Of a DNA stretch of 64,000 nt, positions 8,681 to 17,229 are shown in pieces (position 1 is the first letter of the stretch; each line of letters starts with the position of its first letter). Origin of the DNA: Bacillota bacterium (GTDB taxonomy: Bacteria; Bacillota; Clostridia; Christensenellales; SZUA-584); contig JAEYLC010000007.1 of assembly GCA_023461435.1 (NCBI GenBank), positions 62,001 through 126,000 of the forward strand, given 5' to 3'. Under the pieces are notes generated by a model. It saw only the letters and a program-made list of their open reading frames with translations, was not told where the DNA came from and did not search any database. A program made the translations under genes and the position numbers.

Positions 8681-9785
8681 CAATGCTCACCAGACGGTAC
8701 GCGCGGCTGCCAAAACCGATTTCCTCAGCATGCTCCAAAATATGCGTCCCATTCCTCGATTCAATACGCCTGATGACAGATTTACTGTCGGGCGCGGCAT
8801 AAATCAAATCCACGCAGGCCTGATCGAGAGCCACTGGATCAAGTGAGGCCAGTATGCCGATATCATGCATATCCGGTTTGGCGGGATTGGCAGCGCAATC
8901 ACAGTCTACCGAGATATTATTCATCACGTTGATACAAAGCAGCTTGTTACCGTTGTCAAGGTAGTCATACACCGATTTTGCGGCCTCCGCCATGCATTCG
9001 GTAAAGGTATCGGCGGGCGTACCCGGGCTGTAGCCTGTTTTATTGGCCCCGGCACTGTGGATTAAAGATTTTCCTTCTTTTGAGGCGATGCCGATTGACA
9101 TATTTTTCAGCGCACCGCCGAACCCTCCCATCATATGGCCTTTGAAGTGTGAAAGCACAATGCAAAAGTCGTAATCCAAAAAATGAGAGCCCACCTGGTT
9201 TGTGGTCAGCCGCGTGCCGCCGTCTACAGGAATCTCAGTGCCACCGTCGGCATCCATAATATCGACAGGAGCGATGGCTGTATAGCCGCGGTCTTCCGCC
9301 ACTTGCATATGCATCGCCGTGCTGGCGCGGGAACCGCCATAGGCCGTATTGCACTCAACGATTGTGCCGTCTACCGATTGAACGAGGTCTTTAATTAAAT
9401 CGGGCTCAAGATTGTAGCTCCGCTCCCCTTCGCCGGTATTCAGCTTGATCGCCACTTTGCCGTCAGCCGTGCGGCCCAAGGCATTATAAACCGCCATCAG
9501 ACCCTCCGGGCTTAAATCAGTGGTCATATACACGATCGGCGCGTCTTCCGAGTCAGTCTGATGCTCCGGCACGCCCGATGCCTTCGGGCTGTCACTGCTG
9601 CCCGCACTGCTGGCTGGGCTTTCTTCTGAAGAATCCAGTGTGGCCGAAGGGCTTACGTCCGCAGCGCTCGGCGACGGGCTTTCAACCGGACCGGCGGATG
9701 CGCCGCCGATATTGCCGGCCATTCCGCTGCAGCCGGTCAGCAAGATCATGACAATAACGAGAAGGATTGATAAATAACGTTTCAC
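8673..9785 (-). CDS. DUF362-domain lipoprotein
   Basis: A predicted lipoprotein of 370 residues. A short positive N-terminus, a hydrophobic stretch and the lipobox LLTGC lead into a Ser/Pro/Ala-rich linker of about 55 residues. The rest is a DUF362 domain, including SHFKGHMMGGFGGALKN and the cysteine cluster VDCDCAANPAKPDMHDIG near the C-terminus. DUF362 proteins are usually cytoplasmic and fused to ferredoxin modules; this one is exported and has no 4Fe-4S ferredoxin motif. An upstream ATG is in frame, but GGAGG sits six bases before the GTG at 9785. It is the first gene of the operon with permease, regulator and kinase. Function unknown. Confidence 0.82.
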   Translation of the reverse strand: MKRYLSILLVIVMILLTGCSGMAGNIGGASAGPVESPSPSAADVSPSATLDSSEESPASSAGSSDSPKASGVPEHQTDSEDAPIVYMTTDLSPEGLMAVYNALGRTADGKVAIKLNTGEGERSYNLEPDLIKDLVQSVDGTIVECNTAYGGSRASTAMHMQVAEDRGYTAIAPVDIMDADGGTEIPVDGGTRLTTNQVGSHFLDYDFCIVLSHFKGHMMGGFGGALKNMSIGIASKEGKSLIHSAGANKTGYSPGTPADTFTECMAEAAKSVYDYLDNGNKLLCINVMNNISVDCDCAANPAKPDMHDIGILASLDPVALDQACVDLIYAAPDSKSVIRRIESRNGTHILEHAEEIGFGSRAYRLVSIDD

Positions 9786-9840
9786 ATGACACCTCCAAAA
9801 TCTATACATATATTTCATCTTCTTTGAAAATTAATATAAA

Positions 9841-9873
9841 TTTGTGAGAAATTTGTGAGAGAACCGTGAGAAA
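9841..9873 (-). promoter_or_regulatory. Three 11-bp direct repeats, probable response-regulator binding site
   Basis: TTTGTGAGAAA (9841-9851), TTTGTGAGAGA (9852-9862) and ACCGTGAGAAA (9863-9873) follow each other without gaps. GTGAGA recurs exactly every 11 bases. This is one helical turn per copy, as used by OmpR/PhoB-type dimers. The array lies upstream of the lipoprotein-permease-regulator-kinase operon. Confidence 0.7.
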
Positions 9874-9910
9874 ACAATAAAATCTGGGCACAGGTATAAA
9901 GTCTAAGAAT

Positions 9911-10048
9911 TTGAAACTGCTTAAGGCAATAACCGAAGTCCAAAATTCAAAAACATCTGATCAGGCAATCCTGCGTCATATCGATGATATGATAAGGCTT
10001 ATCCAGAGATATGAACGATATCGCCGACAATTCAATGAAGGACTATGA
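9911..10048 (+). other. Possible short ORF or gene remnant in the 9819-10118 gap
   Basis: The 300-base gap between the DUF362 operon and glgP holds one open stretch of 45 codons from TTG 9911. It would encode a basic, helical peptide (DDMIRLIQRYERYRRQF) and ends at TGA 10048. No ribosome binding site is evident. It may be a decayed gene or chance. Nothing else is recognisable in the gap apart from the repeats at 9841-9873. Confidence 0.2.
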
Positions 10049-10118
10049 TGACGCCATCAAACCCATGGATGGATGTAAATGAGAAAAGCTGCCATTTTGA
10101 AGACAGCTCTTGTTTTTT

Positions 10119-12467
10119 CTACAGATGCCATATTTCCTGCGCGTACTGCCGCACCGTCCTGTCGGACGAGAACTTACCCGCCGACGCCACGTTATTCAGG
10201 CACTTGCGCCCGAAGCTGAGCCTGTCCGCGTAGTCGCGGTTCACCCGAAGCTTGGCCTCAATATACGGCATCAGGTCAAGCAGCAGGAAGTAGTGGTCGG
10301 GCCGGTGCCAGCAGGCCCCTTCGAGTATCGCGCCGTAAAGCTCTTTAAAATAGCCAAAGCCATCGTCGCTGAGCGTCCCGTTTATCAGCGTATCGAGCAC
10401 GCGCTTCACTCTCGGGCTGCTCTCATAGACCGCTTTGGGGTTATAACTTGCGCTTTCGCGCCGGATGTCCTCCACGCGCGCGCCGAATATATAGTTGTTG
10501 TCCTCTCCGGCTTCCTCCACAATCTCCACATTCGCGCCGTCGTAAGTGCCAAGCGTCACCGCGCCGCTCAGCATGAGCTTCATGTTGCCCGTGCCGCTCG
10601 CCTCGGTGCCTGCGGTCGATATATGCTCGGAAACGTCCGCCGCCGGTATGATCGCCTCGGCATACGAACAGTTGTAGTTCTGCACGAACACCACGCGCAG
10701 TCTGTCATTCGTCTGCGTGTCCGCGTTCACGAGCCTTGCGATCTCATTGATCAGCTTGATGATGGCCTTGGCCCGAAAATACCCGGGCGCCGCTTTCGCG
10801 CCGAAAATGAACACCGTCGGATGAAAACCCTGAAGGCTGCCGTCTTTGAGGCCGTAGTAGATATCGAGTATCGAAAACGCGTTCAAGAGCTGGCGCTTGT
10901 ACTCATGCAGCCGCTTCACCTGCACATCGAATATGAATTCGGGCGGTATCTCAACGCCTTCGCGCTCCGCGACCAGTGCAGCCAGCTGCCTTTTCTTCTG
11001 CAGCTTTACGTCGTTGAAACGGCGCACAAAATCGTCGTCCATGCTTTCTTTTAGCTTCTCAAGCTGCCCGAGGTCAGTCAAAAAGCCATTGCCGATGCGG
11101 CTCTCGATCAAAGACGTGAGCTCCGGGTTGCAGAGCCCGAGCCAGCGCCTTTGCGTCACGCCGTTGGTCTTGTTCTGAAATTTGTCCGGATTCAACTCAT
11201 ACCAGTCTTTAAACAGATCGTGCTTGAGTATCTCCGTGTGCAGCTCCGCCACGCCGTTCACATACGCGGACATAAACACCGCAAGCCGCGCCATATGCAC
11301 CGTTTCGCAGTCTATGATGCGCATGCCGCACAGCTTTTCGGCGGGCACCCCCGCTTTGCCAAGCGCGCTGCAGAGCTTGCCGTCAATCTGCTTAATGACC
11401 GCGCCGATTTCGGGGATCACCTGATCCATCAATGCCACACTCCATGTTTCGAGCGCCTCACCCATCACGGTGTGGTTGGTGTATGAAAACGTCTGCCTTA
11501 CGGTCTCAAACGCGTCGTCAAAGCTCACTCCCTCATCCGCCAGCAGCCGGATCAATTCGGGCACGCAGATAACCGGGTGCGTGTCGTTGAGCTGAATCGT
11601 GCAATGCGCCGCGAAGCCCGATAAATCGCCGCCGTGCGCACGCTTGTACCGAGCGATGATATCCTGCAGCGACGCGCTCGCAAGAAAATACTGTTGCTTG
11701 AGGCGCAGCCTTTTGCCCGCATCGTCGCAGTCGTTCGGATACAGCACACGCGAGATATCCTCGGCTTCGTTCTTCTCTCTCACCGCTTCCGCGTAATCCT
11801 GGCTGTTGAAAGCGGCAAAGTCCAGCTCCTGCTCCGCTTCGCTCTGCCACAGCCGCAGCGTGCCCACATGACCGCTCATGTATCCGATCACGGGCATGTC
11901 ATACGGCACCGCACGCACCGTCTGATCCGCGAACCGGACCTCCACAGCCCTGTCGTCCCTGCGGCAGCTCCACGGGTCGCCGCCGGTCTGCCAGTCGTCG
12001 GCGGTTTCGCACTGCATGCCGTCCACAAGAAGCTGCTTAAACAGCCCGAACTTGTAGCGGATGCCATAGCCGTCGAGCGGCAGCTCCAATGTGGCCGCGC
12101 TGTCCAGAAAGCAGGCCGCCAGCCGTCCAAGGCCGCCGTTGCCGAGCGCCGCGTCCTCAATATCCTCGAGGTCCGTTAAATCAGCGCCGTGCTCGCGCAG
12201 CTTTTCGCGCACCTCACCCAGCACACCGAGGCAATACAGGTTGTTGAACACCATTCGCCCGATTAAGAACTCGATAGAAAAATAGTAGGCGCGCCGCGCC
12301 TGACTGTGCTTTTGCTTGCTGATGATCCAATCGTCTGCGATCAAAGTCATCACGGCCTTTGAGAGCGCGTCGTGCAGCTGAGCCGCGCTTGCGCTTTTTA
12401 AGTCCTTTTGGTATGTGCTTTTTAGATTCTCCTCCGTCATGCGCAATATCTGATGGCTGTCGGTCAT
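10119..12467 (-). CDS. glgP: Glycogen/maltodextrin phosphorylase
   Basis: A 782-residue alpha-glucan phosphorylase of the family GT35 type. It releases glucose-1-phosphate from alpha-1,4-glucans using pyridoxal phosphate. The PLP-lysine region reads EASGTGNMKLMLSGAVTLG near residue 655, and the glucan/active-site segments NGGLGRLAACFLDS and TNGVTQRRWL are present. The ATG overlaps the malQ stop by four bases (ATGA) with GGAGA nine bases upstream, so the two enzymes are coupled. Together with MalQ it degrades imported maltodextrins. Length is usual for the family. Confidence 0.96.
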   Translation of the reverse strand: MTDSHQILRMTEENLKSTYQKDLKSASAAQLHDALSKAVMTLIADDWIISKQKHSQARRAYYFSIEFLIGRMVFNNLYCLGVLGEVREKLREHGADLTDLEDIEDAALGNGGLGRLAACFLDSAATLELPLDGYGIRYKFGLFKQLLVDGMQCETADDWQTGGDPWSCRRDDRAVEVRFADQTVRAVPYDMPVIGYMSGHVGTLRLWQSEAEQELDFAAFNSQDYAEAVREKNEAEDISRVLYPNDCDDAGKRLRLKQQYFLASASLQDIIARYKRAHGGDLSGFAAHCTIQLNDTHPVICVPELIRLLADEGVSFDDAFETVRQTFSYTNHTVMGEALETWSVALMDQVIPEIGAVIKQIDGKLCSALGKAGVPAEKLCGMRIIDCETVHMARLAVFMSAYVNGVAELHTEILKHDLFKDWYELNPDKFQNKTNGVTQRRWLGLCNPELTSLIESRIGNGFLTDLGQLEKLKESMDDDFVRRFNDVKLQKKRQLAALVAEREGVEIPPEFIFDVQVKRLHEYKRQLLNAFSILDIYYGLKDGSLQGFHPTVFIFGAKAAPGYFRAKAIIKLINEIARLVNADTQTNDRLRVVFVQNYNCSYAEAIIPAADVSEHISTAGTEASGTGNMKLMLSGAVTLGTYDGANVEIVEEAGEDNNYIFGARVEDIRRESASYNPKAVYESSPRVKRVLDTLINGTLSDDGFGYFKELYGAILEGACWHRPDHYFLLLDLMPYIEAKLRVNRDYADRLSFGRKCLNNVASAGKFSSDRTVRQYAQEIWHL

Positions 12468-13957
12468 GTCGCGGTGTCTCCTGTTCTGTGAAACGCTTTA
12501 TTTACACTTAAAATATCGTCCCTGAGAGTATCTGTCAACTGTTCGGGCCGTACGCGCCATTTCCAGTTGAGCCCCACCGTGCCCGGCGTGTTCATGCGCG
12601 CCTCGCTTCCGAGCCTCAAATGATCCTGCATCGGTATCACAACGGTCTCGGCGGCGCTCGCATAGGCTGCCTTGATCAGCGCCCCGCAGATGTCGGCGTC
12701 TTCGTCAATGCCAAGATACTTCATCGCAAACCGCCTTTCGGCATCCGCGGCCTTCCGCCACCAGCCAACGACGGTGTCGTTGTCGTGCGTGCCCGTATAC
12801 AGCACGGTATTGGGGGCGACATTGTGCGGCATATGCATGTTTTTCTCATCGGAATCGAAAGCAAAAAGCAGCACCTTCATTCCGGGATAGCCGCAGACCT
12901 TGCGCAGTCGTTTGACCTTGGGCGTCACGACGCCCAAGTCCTCGGCAACGATACAAAGCGACGGGATCTCATCGCTCAAAACCTCAAAAAGCCCGCGGCC
13001 CGGCCCTTTTCTCCATTTGCCGTATTTCGCGGTCGGAGCATCAGCCGGAATCTCATAGTAGTTCGCAAATCCGATAAAATGGTCAATACGCATGATGTCG
13101 CAATAGTCGAACATCGCGCGCATACGCCGTATCCACCATTCATAGCCCGTTCTCTCATGCAGCCGCCAATTGTATATCGGGTTGCCCCAAAGCTGGCCGT
13201 CCTGTGTGAAATAATCGGGCGGCACGCCCGCCACACACAGCGGCCGCCGCTGCTCATCGAGCAAAAACAGCTGAGGCTCCGCCCATGTATCGGCGGAATC
13301 CATCGCGACGTAGATCGGCATGTCGCCGAAGATCGATACGCCGTTTTGATTCGCGTAGGCTTTGAGCCTTGACCACTGTTTGAAAAACAGATACTGCACA
13401 AACGAATGAAACGCGATATCCTCACTCAGCTCGCCCGCGTATTTTGCCATCGCTTCGGGCTCACGGAAGCGGATCGCGTCGTCCGGCCATTCGCTCCAGG
13501 CCTTGCCGCCGAAACGGTCTTTGAGCGCGGAGAAAAACGCATAGTCAAAAAGCCACGGCGTTTTCGCCGCGAATTCATCGACGCTGCCCTTTAGCTTTTG
13601 ATAAGCGTTCTTGAATGCAGCGCGGAGCACCGCGTGCCGCGTGAGGTAGAGATACTCGTAATCGATATAATCTTTATCCTTATCGGGATCGAGATGACTA
13701 TAGTCGGACGCCTGAAGTATGCCGTCTTCCTTAAGCAGATCAAGGTCGATAAAATAGGGATTGCCCGCAAAGGTCGAAAAGCTTTGATACGGCGAATCGC
13801 CGTAGCTTGTCGGGCCGATCGGCAGCACCTGCCAGATCTTCGTGCCGGTCTCCTTCAAAAAGTCAACGAATTTGTAAGCCTCCTGCCCGAGCGTCCCAAT
13901 TCCGTACGGAGAGGGCAGGGAGGATATGTGCATCAATATGCCGCTGCTGCGCTGCAT
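12464..13957 (-). CDS. malQ: 4-alpha-glucanotransferase (amylomaltase)
   Basis: A 497-residue family GH77 enzyme. It transfers glucan chains between maltodextrins and frees glucose. The catalytic nucleophile Asp is in MRIDHFIGF, the acid/base Glu in IVAEDLGVV, and the transition-state Asp in GTHDNDTVVGWW. The N-terminal part starts SSGILMHISSLPSPYGIGTLG. AGGAGG precedes the ATG. It lies between the sugar importer genes and glgP in one operon, so imported maltose/maltodextrin is lengthened here and then phosphorolysed by GlgP. Confidence 0.97.
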   Translation of the reverse strand: MQRSSGILMHISSLPSPYGIGTLGQEAYKFVDFLKETGTKIWQVLPIGPTSYGDSPYQSFSTFAGNPYFIDLDLLKEDGILQASDYSHLDPDKDKDYIDYEYLYLTRHAVLRAAFKNAYQKLKGSVDEFAAKTPWLFDYAFFSALKDRFGGKAWSEWPDDAIRFREPEAMAKYAGELSEDIAFHSFVQYLFFKQWSRLKAYANQNGVSIFGDMPIYVAMDSADTWAEPQLFLLDEQRRPLCVAGVPPDYFTQDGQLWGNPIYNWRLHERTGYEWWIRRMRAMFDYCDIMRIDHFIGFANYYEIPADAPTAKYGKWRKGPGRGLFEVLSDEIPSLCIVAEDLGVVTPKVKRLRKVCGYPGMKVLLFAFDSDEKNMHMPHNVAPNTVLYTGTHDNDTVVGWWRKAADAERRFAMKYLGIDEDADICGALIKAAYASAAETVVIPMQDHLRLGSEARMNTPGTVGLNWKWRVRPEQLTDTLRDDILSVNKAFHRTGDTAT

Positions 13958-13973
13958 ACAAAACCTCCTGTGA

Positions 13974-14828
13974 CTATCCTTTTACCGCGCCAGCGACAAC
14001 GCCTTTGATGATATACTTCTGACACGACAGGTAAAACACGATGATCGGGATGATCGCCAGTGTCAGCATTGCCATCATCGCGCCCATGTCGATCGATCCG
14101 TATCCTCCCTTGAGGTATTGGATCACGATCGGTATGGTTCTGTGGTCGCTGTCCAGCAACAGATACGGAAGCAGGTAATCGTTCCATATCCACATCGTGT
14201 TCAGTATCGCAACCGTGATGGCTGTGGGCCGCAGTATCGGGAAGACAACACTAAAATAGGTCCGGATCGGGTTGCAGCCGTCAATCAGTGCCGCTTCTTC
14301 GATATCGACGGGTATCGATTTGACAAAACCGCTGAACATAAACGTGGACAGCCCGGCCCCAAACCCCAGGTAGATCACAATGATACCAAACGGATTGTCA
14401 AGATGCAACAGATTGGCAAACTTGGACATCGTAAACATCACCATCTGAAACGGAACAATCATTGAAAACACAAGCACGTAATAGATGATTTTTGTGTAAG
14501 TCTTTTTCACCCTTGTGATGTACCAACCCGTCATGGACGTAAACAGCACAATCACGATCACCGAAAACACCGTGATAAAAAGCGACCACCCGAAGGCGCT
14601 AAAAAAGCCGGTTTTATCAATGCCGCTCGTATAATTATCGAGACCCACGAGCGTGCCCTGCGCGGCCGACGGGAAAGAAAACGGGTCGGAACTGATGAAA
14701 AGCTTGCCCTTAAACGAGTTCATCACCACAAAGCCGATCGGCAGCAGAAACACAATCGCAACGACCCCGATCAGCAAAGACGCAATCGAGCGGTTGAATT
14801 GTTTCCGTCTTGTGTCAGTCCCCATCAT
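13974..14828 (-). CDS. Sugar ABC transporter permease, MalG type
   Basis: A 284-residue inner-membrane subunit with six expected membrane spans. The EAA loop that contacts the ATPase reads EEAALIDGCNPIRTYFSVVFPI at about residues 190-211. It pairs with the MalF-type gene directly upstream (4-base overlap) and the binding protein at 15747-17165. GGAGG stands seven bases before the ATG at 14828. No ATPase gene is in the operon; a shared MsmX/MsmK-like ATPase elsewhere in the genome is likely, as is common in Firmicutes. Confidence 0.93.
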   Translation of the reverse strand: MMGTDTRRKQFNRSIASLLIGVVAIVFLLPIGFVVMNSFKGKLFISSDPFSFPSAAQGTLVGLDNYTSGIDKTGFFSAFGWSLFITVFSVIVIVLFTSMTGWYITRVKKTYTKIIYYVLVFSMIVPFQMVMFTMSKFANLLHLDNPFGIIVIYLGFGAGLSTFMFSGFVKSIPVDIEEAALIDGCNPIRTYFSVVFPILRPTAITVAILNTMWIWNDYLLPYLLLDSDHRTIPIVIQYLKGGYGSIDMGAMMAMLTLAIIPIIVFYLSCQKYIIKGVVAGAVKG

Positions 14829-15670
14829 TGCTCAACCTCCTTACGCCGGGTGATCAGCAGCTGTATCAGCGCGAGCAAGCCGACCACAACAAAGAATACG
14901 ACCGCTTTGGCCTGCCCGACGCCTTCCCAGCCGTTGCGTGTGTAGAACGTATTGAAAATATCAAGCGCCACCATCGCGGTTTGTTTGGACGGCGCTCCCG
15001 CCGTAAGCGCAAGGTTCTGGTCAAACAGCTTGAATGAATTCGTGAGCGTTAAAAACGTGCAGATCGTGACCGCAGGCATCACCATGGGGACCGTCACATT
15101 TTTGAGAATGCCCCACCTGCCCGCACCGTCGACTCTTGCGGCATCGATCAGTTCGCCCGGTATGTTTTGTATGCCCGCCACATAGATGATCATCATATAG
15201 CCGATAAGCTGCCAGTTCATGAGTATCACAAGGCCCCAGAAGCCGTAATCGGGGCTGTATGTCAGCGTGACGCCAAATGCGCCGAGTATACCGTTCAGCA
15301 ATACCTGCCAGATGTACCCCAGCACAATGCCGCCGATCAGGTTCGGCGTAAAAAACGCGGTCCGAAACGCGTTCGTTCCCTTCAGGCCCCGCGTCAGCAG
15401 CAGAGCAAGCGCAAATCCAAGCACGTTGATGGTGACCATGGATACGACCGTAAATTTCACCGTGAACCAAATGGCCTTTATAAACTCATCATTGGCAGTG
15501 AACGCTTTGACATAATTGGAGACGCCCACCCATTGCGCGTTCGTAACGGTTGTAAATTTCGCAAAAGACAGATAGACGCCCATGAAAAACGGGATGACAA
15601 ACGCGATGACAAACGCGATGAGAGTCGGCAATGCAAAGAAAACGAAGTACTTTGAGAGCGCTTTTTGCAT
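14825..15670 (-). CDS. Sugar ABC transporter permease, MalF type
   Basis: A 281-residue membrane subunit with six expected spans. The EAA loop reads GELIDAARVDGAGRWGILKN (about residues 175-194), in which the usual E-A-A start is changed to E-L-I. It lacks the large periplasmic P2 loop of enteric MalF, as is normal in Gram-positives. A GAAGGGA precedes the ATG. It forms the translocation pore with the MalG-type subunit. Confidence 0.93.
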   Translation of the reverse strand: MQKALSKYFVFFALPTLIAFVIAFVIPFFMGVYLSFAKFTTVTNAQWVGVSNYVKAFTANDEFIKAIWFTVKFTVVSMVTINVLGFALALLLTRGLKGTNAFRTAFFTPNLIGGIVLGYIWQVLLNGILGAFGVTLTYSPDYGFWGLVILMNWQLIGYMMIIYVAGIQNIPGELIDAARVDGAGRWGILKNVTVPMVMPAVTICTFLTLTNSFKLFDQNLALTAGAPSKQTAMVALDIFNTFYTRNGWEGVGQAKAVVFFVVVGLLALIQLLITRRKEVEQ

Positions 15671-15746
15671 ATCATGATCCCTTCTTTAATATGCTGCTCC
15701 GCTGAAAACAGCGGAGCAGCATAAGCGTTGTATCAATCAATGATAA

Positions 15747-17165
15747 TCAGGAGTTGACATTGGCCCATTCTGAGGCCCAGGAATCCTTCACAATCTGCAC
15801 CACATCGTCCCATGTTTTTGTTCCGTTCGCATACTCAAGCAGCGCGGCGCCGAATGCGTTTTTGAACTCCTGCGACGGGAACGAAGCAAATGTCCACGGA
15901 ACCGTCTTTACGCCGTCCTTGGCCATCCATGAGAGCACTTCCTTCGCGAGAGGATCGGAAGGCTTTTCAGCATCGCTGAAGGTATTGAACGGAGCGATGA
16001 ATCCGAGCGAATCCTTCACAAACGCCTTGCCTTTATCGCTCGAGAACAGCCATACGAGGAAGTCCATCGAAGCCTTTTGCTTATCGGCCGAAACCTGGCT
16101 GTTGATGCAGAAGAAGTTTTCCGTACCGATGCAAAGGCCCTGATTTTCTTCACCCGGCATGCCTGTGTAAATCGGCAGGAACTTGATGTCCGCATCGGCG
16201 ACGGTGTTGCCCTCAACGCCGAGTATCTGCGACGCGCCCCAGTTGCCGTTCTGCACCATCGCGCATTTGCCGAGAGCAAACTCCGCCATCGAGTCGTTCA
16301 CGGAAATATTGCCGAGAACGCCCTTTTCAGACACAGCGTCATTGAGATACAGATCAAATATATTCTTATAGTTGTCGCTGTATTTGAATTCGATATTCTG
16401 CGTCGCAAGTCCTGCGAGGATCGAGTTGTCGTAAGCGGTATTTTCCGAGAGCTCGTAATACATCGGCACATTTGCGAGGTGCGTCTGCCAGCGCCAGTCT
16501 TCACCGGACAGCAGCGACGTCGAAGCAAAAACGCCTTCGATGCCAAGGTCGCCTTTTTTCGCCTGCATATCCTCCACCACGGCTTTGAGCTTATCGAAGC
16601 TGTTGATCTCATCCATCGACGTGGCAACAGCGCCGTCCAGCGCAAAGTATTTGTTCATGATCGCGTTGTTGTAGATGATGCCATAGCCCTCAACGGCATA
16701 CGGAATACCGAAAACGCCGTCCGCGCTGGTGACCGCAAGGCTCTTATCCGAAAGCATATTGTAAAGCTCCGAATCGGAAAGATCCATGCAGTAATCCTTC
16801 CATGTCTGATAGCCGACGGGGCCGTTGATCTGGAATATTGTCGGCGCATCCGTTTTGGCGATCTCGCTCTTTAACGTGGCTTCATACGTACCAGCCGCGG
16901 CGGTCTCCACTTTCACCTTGACGCCGGTTTCCTGTTCGTAAGCCGCCGCAATTTCGGTGTACACCTCGGCGATTTCCGGTTTGAAGTTTAAGAAATAGAT
17001 TTCTGTTCCTGCGGCGGCGGCAGGAGAGCTATCGGCGGGCGCCTCGGCAGATTCGCTTTGCTCAGGCTGCGCGCTTTGCGAATTATCAGCAGCCGGTTGA
17101 GAACATGCTGCAAAAGCTGCGATACACATGAGAATGACGAGAAGGAGCGACAGAGTTTTCTTCAT
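15747..17165 (-). CDS. Sugar ABC transporter substrate-binding lipoprotein
   Basis: A 472-residue family 1 solute-binding protein. The signal peptide MKKTLSLLLVILMCIAAFAA ends in a lipobox with the modified Cys at residue 21, and a Ser/Ala/Gln-rich linker follows. The mature part shows the usual two-lobe pattern (ALKSEIAKTDAPTIFQINGP, FGIPYAVEGYGIIYN). The frame is open further upstream, but the ATG at 17165 has GAGGTGG and starts the signal peptide. It captures an oligosaccharide, probably maltodextrin given malQ and glgP downstream. The ligand is inferred from context only. Confidence 0.93.
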   Translation of the reverse strand: MKKTLSLLLVILMCIAAFAACSQPAADNSQSAQPEQSESAEAPADSSPAAAAGTEIYFLNFKPEIAEVYTEIAAAYEQETGVKVKVETAAAGTYEATLKSEIAKTDAPTIFQINGPVGYQTWKDYCMDLSDSELYNMLSDKSLAVTSADGVFGIPYAVEGYGIIYNNAIMNKYFALDGAVATSMDEINSFDKLKAVVEDMQAKKGDLGIEGVFASTSLLSGEDWRWQTHLANVPMYYELSENTAYDNSILAGLATQNIEFKYSDNYKNIFDLYLNDAVSEKGVLGNISVNDSMAEFALGKCAMVQNGNWGASQILGVEGNTVADADIKFLPIYTGMPGEENQGLCIGTENFFCINSQVSADKQKASMDFLVWLFSSDKGKAFVKDSLGFIAPFNTFSDAEKPSDPLAKEVLSWMAKDGVKTVPWTFASFPSQEFKNAFGAALLEYANGTKTWDDVVQIVKDSWASEWANVNS

Positions 17166-17200
17166 TGATTCCACCTCTTTCAAAGATTTGTTCTCATTGC

Positions 17201-17212
17201 ACGGATATCCGT
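17201..17212. promoter_or_regulatory. 12-bp palindrome before the binding-protein gene
   Basis: ACGGATATCCGT is a perfect palindrome in the 64-base gap between the LacI gene and the sugar-binding protein gene. It could be a second operator inside the operon; it differs from the palindromes at 18295-18319. Confidence 0.4.
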
Positions 17213-17229
17213 ACAAACTAATTTTTGTT

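Noticed and set aside
10110..11054. Long open frame antisense to glycogen phosphorylase
   Set aside because: Mirrors codon bias of the real gene; composition rich in His/Arg/Val and no ribosome binding site.
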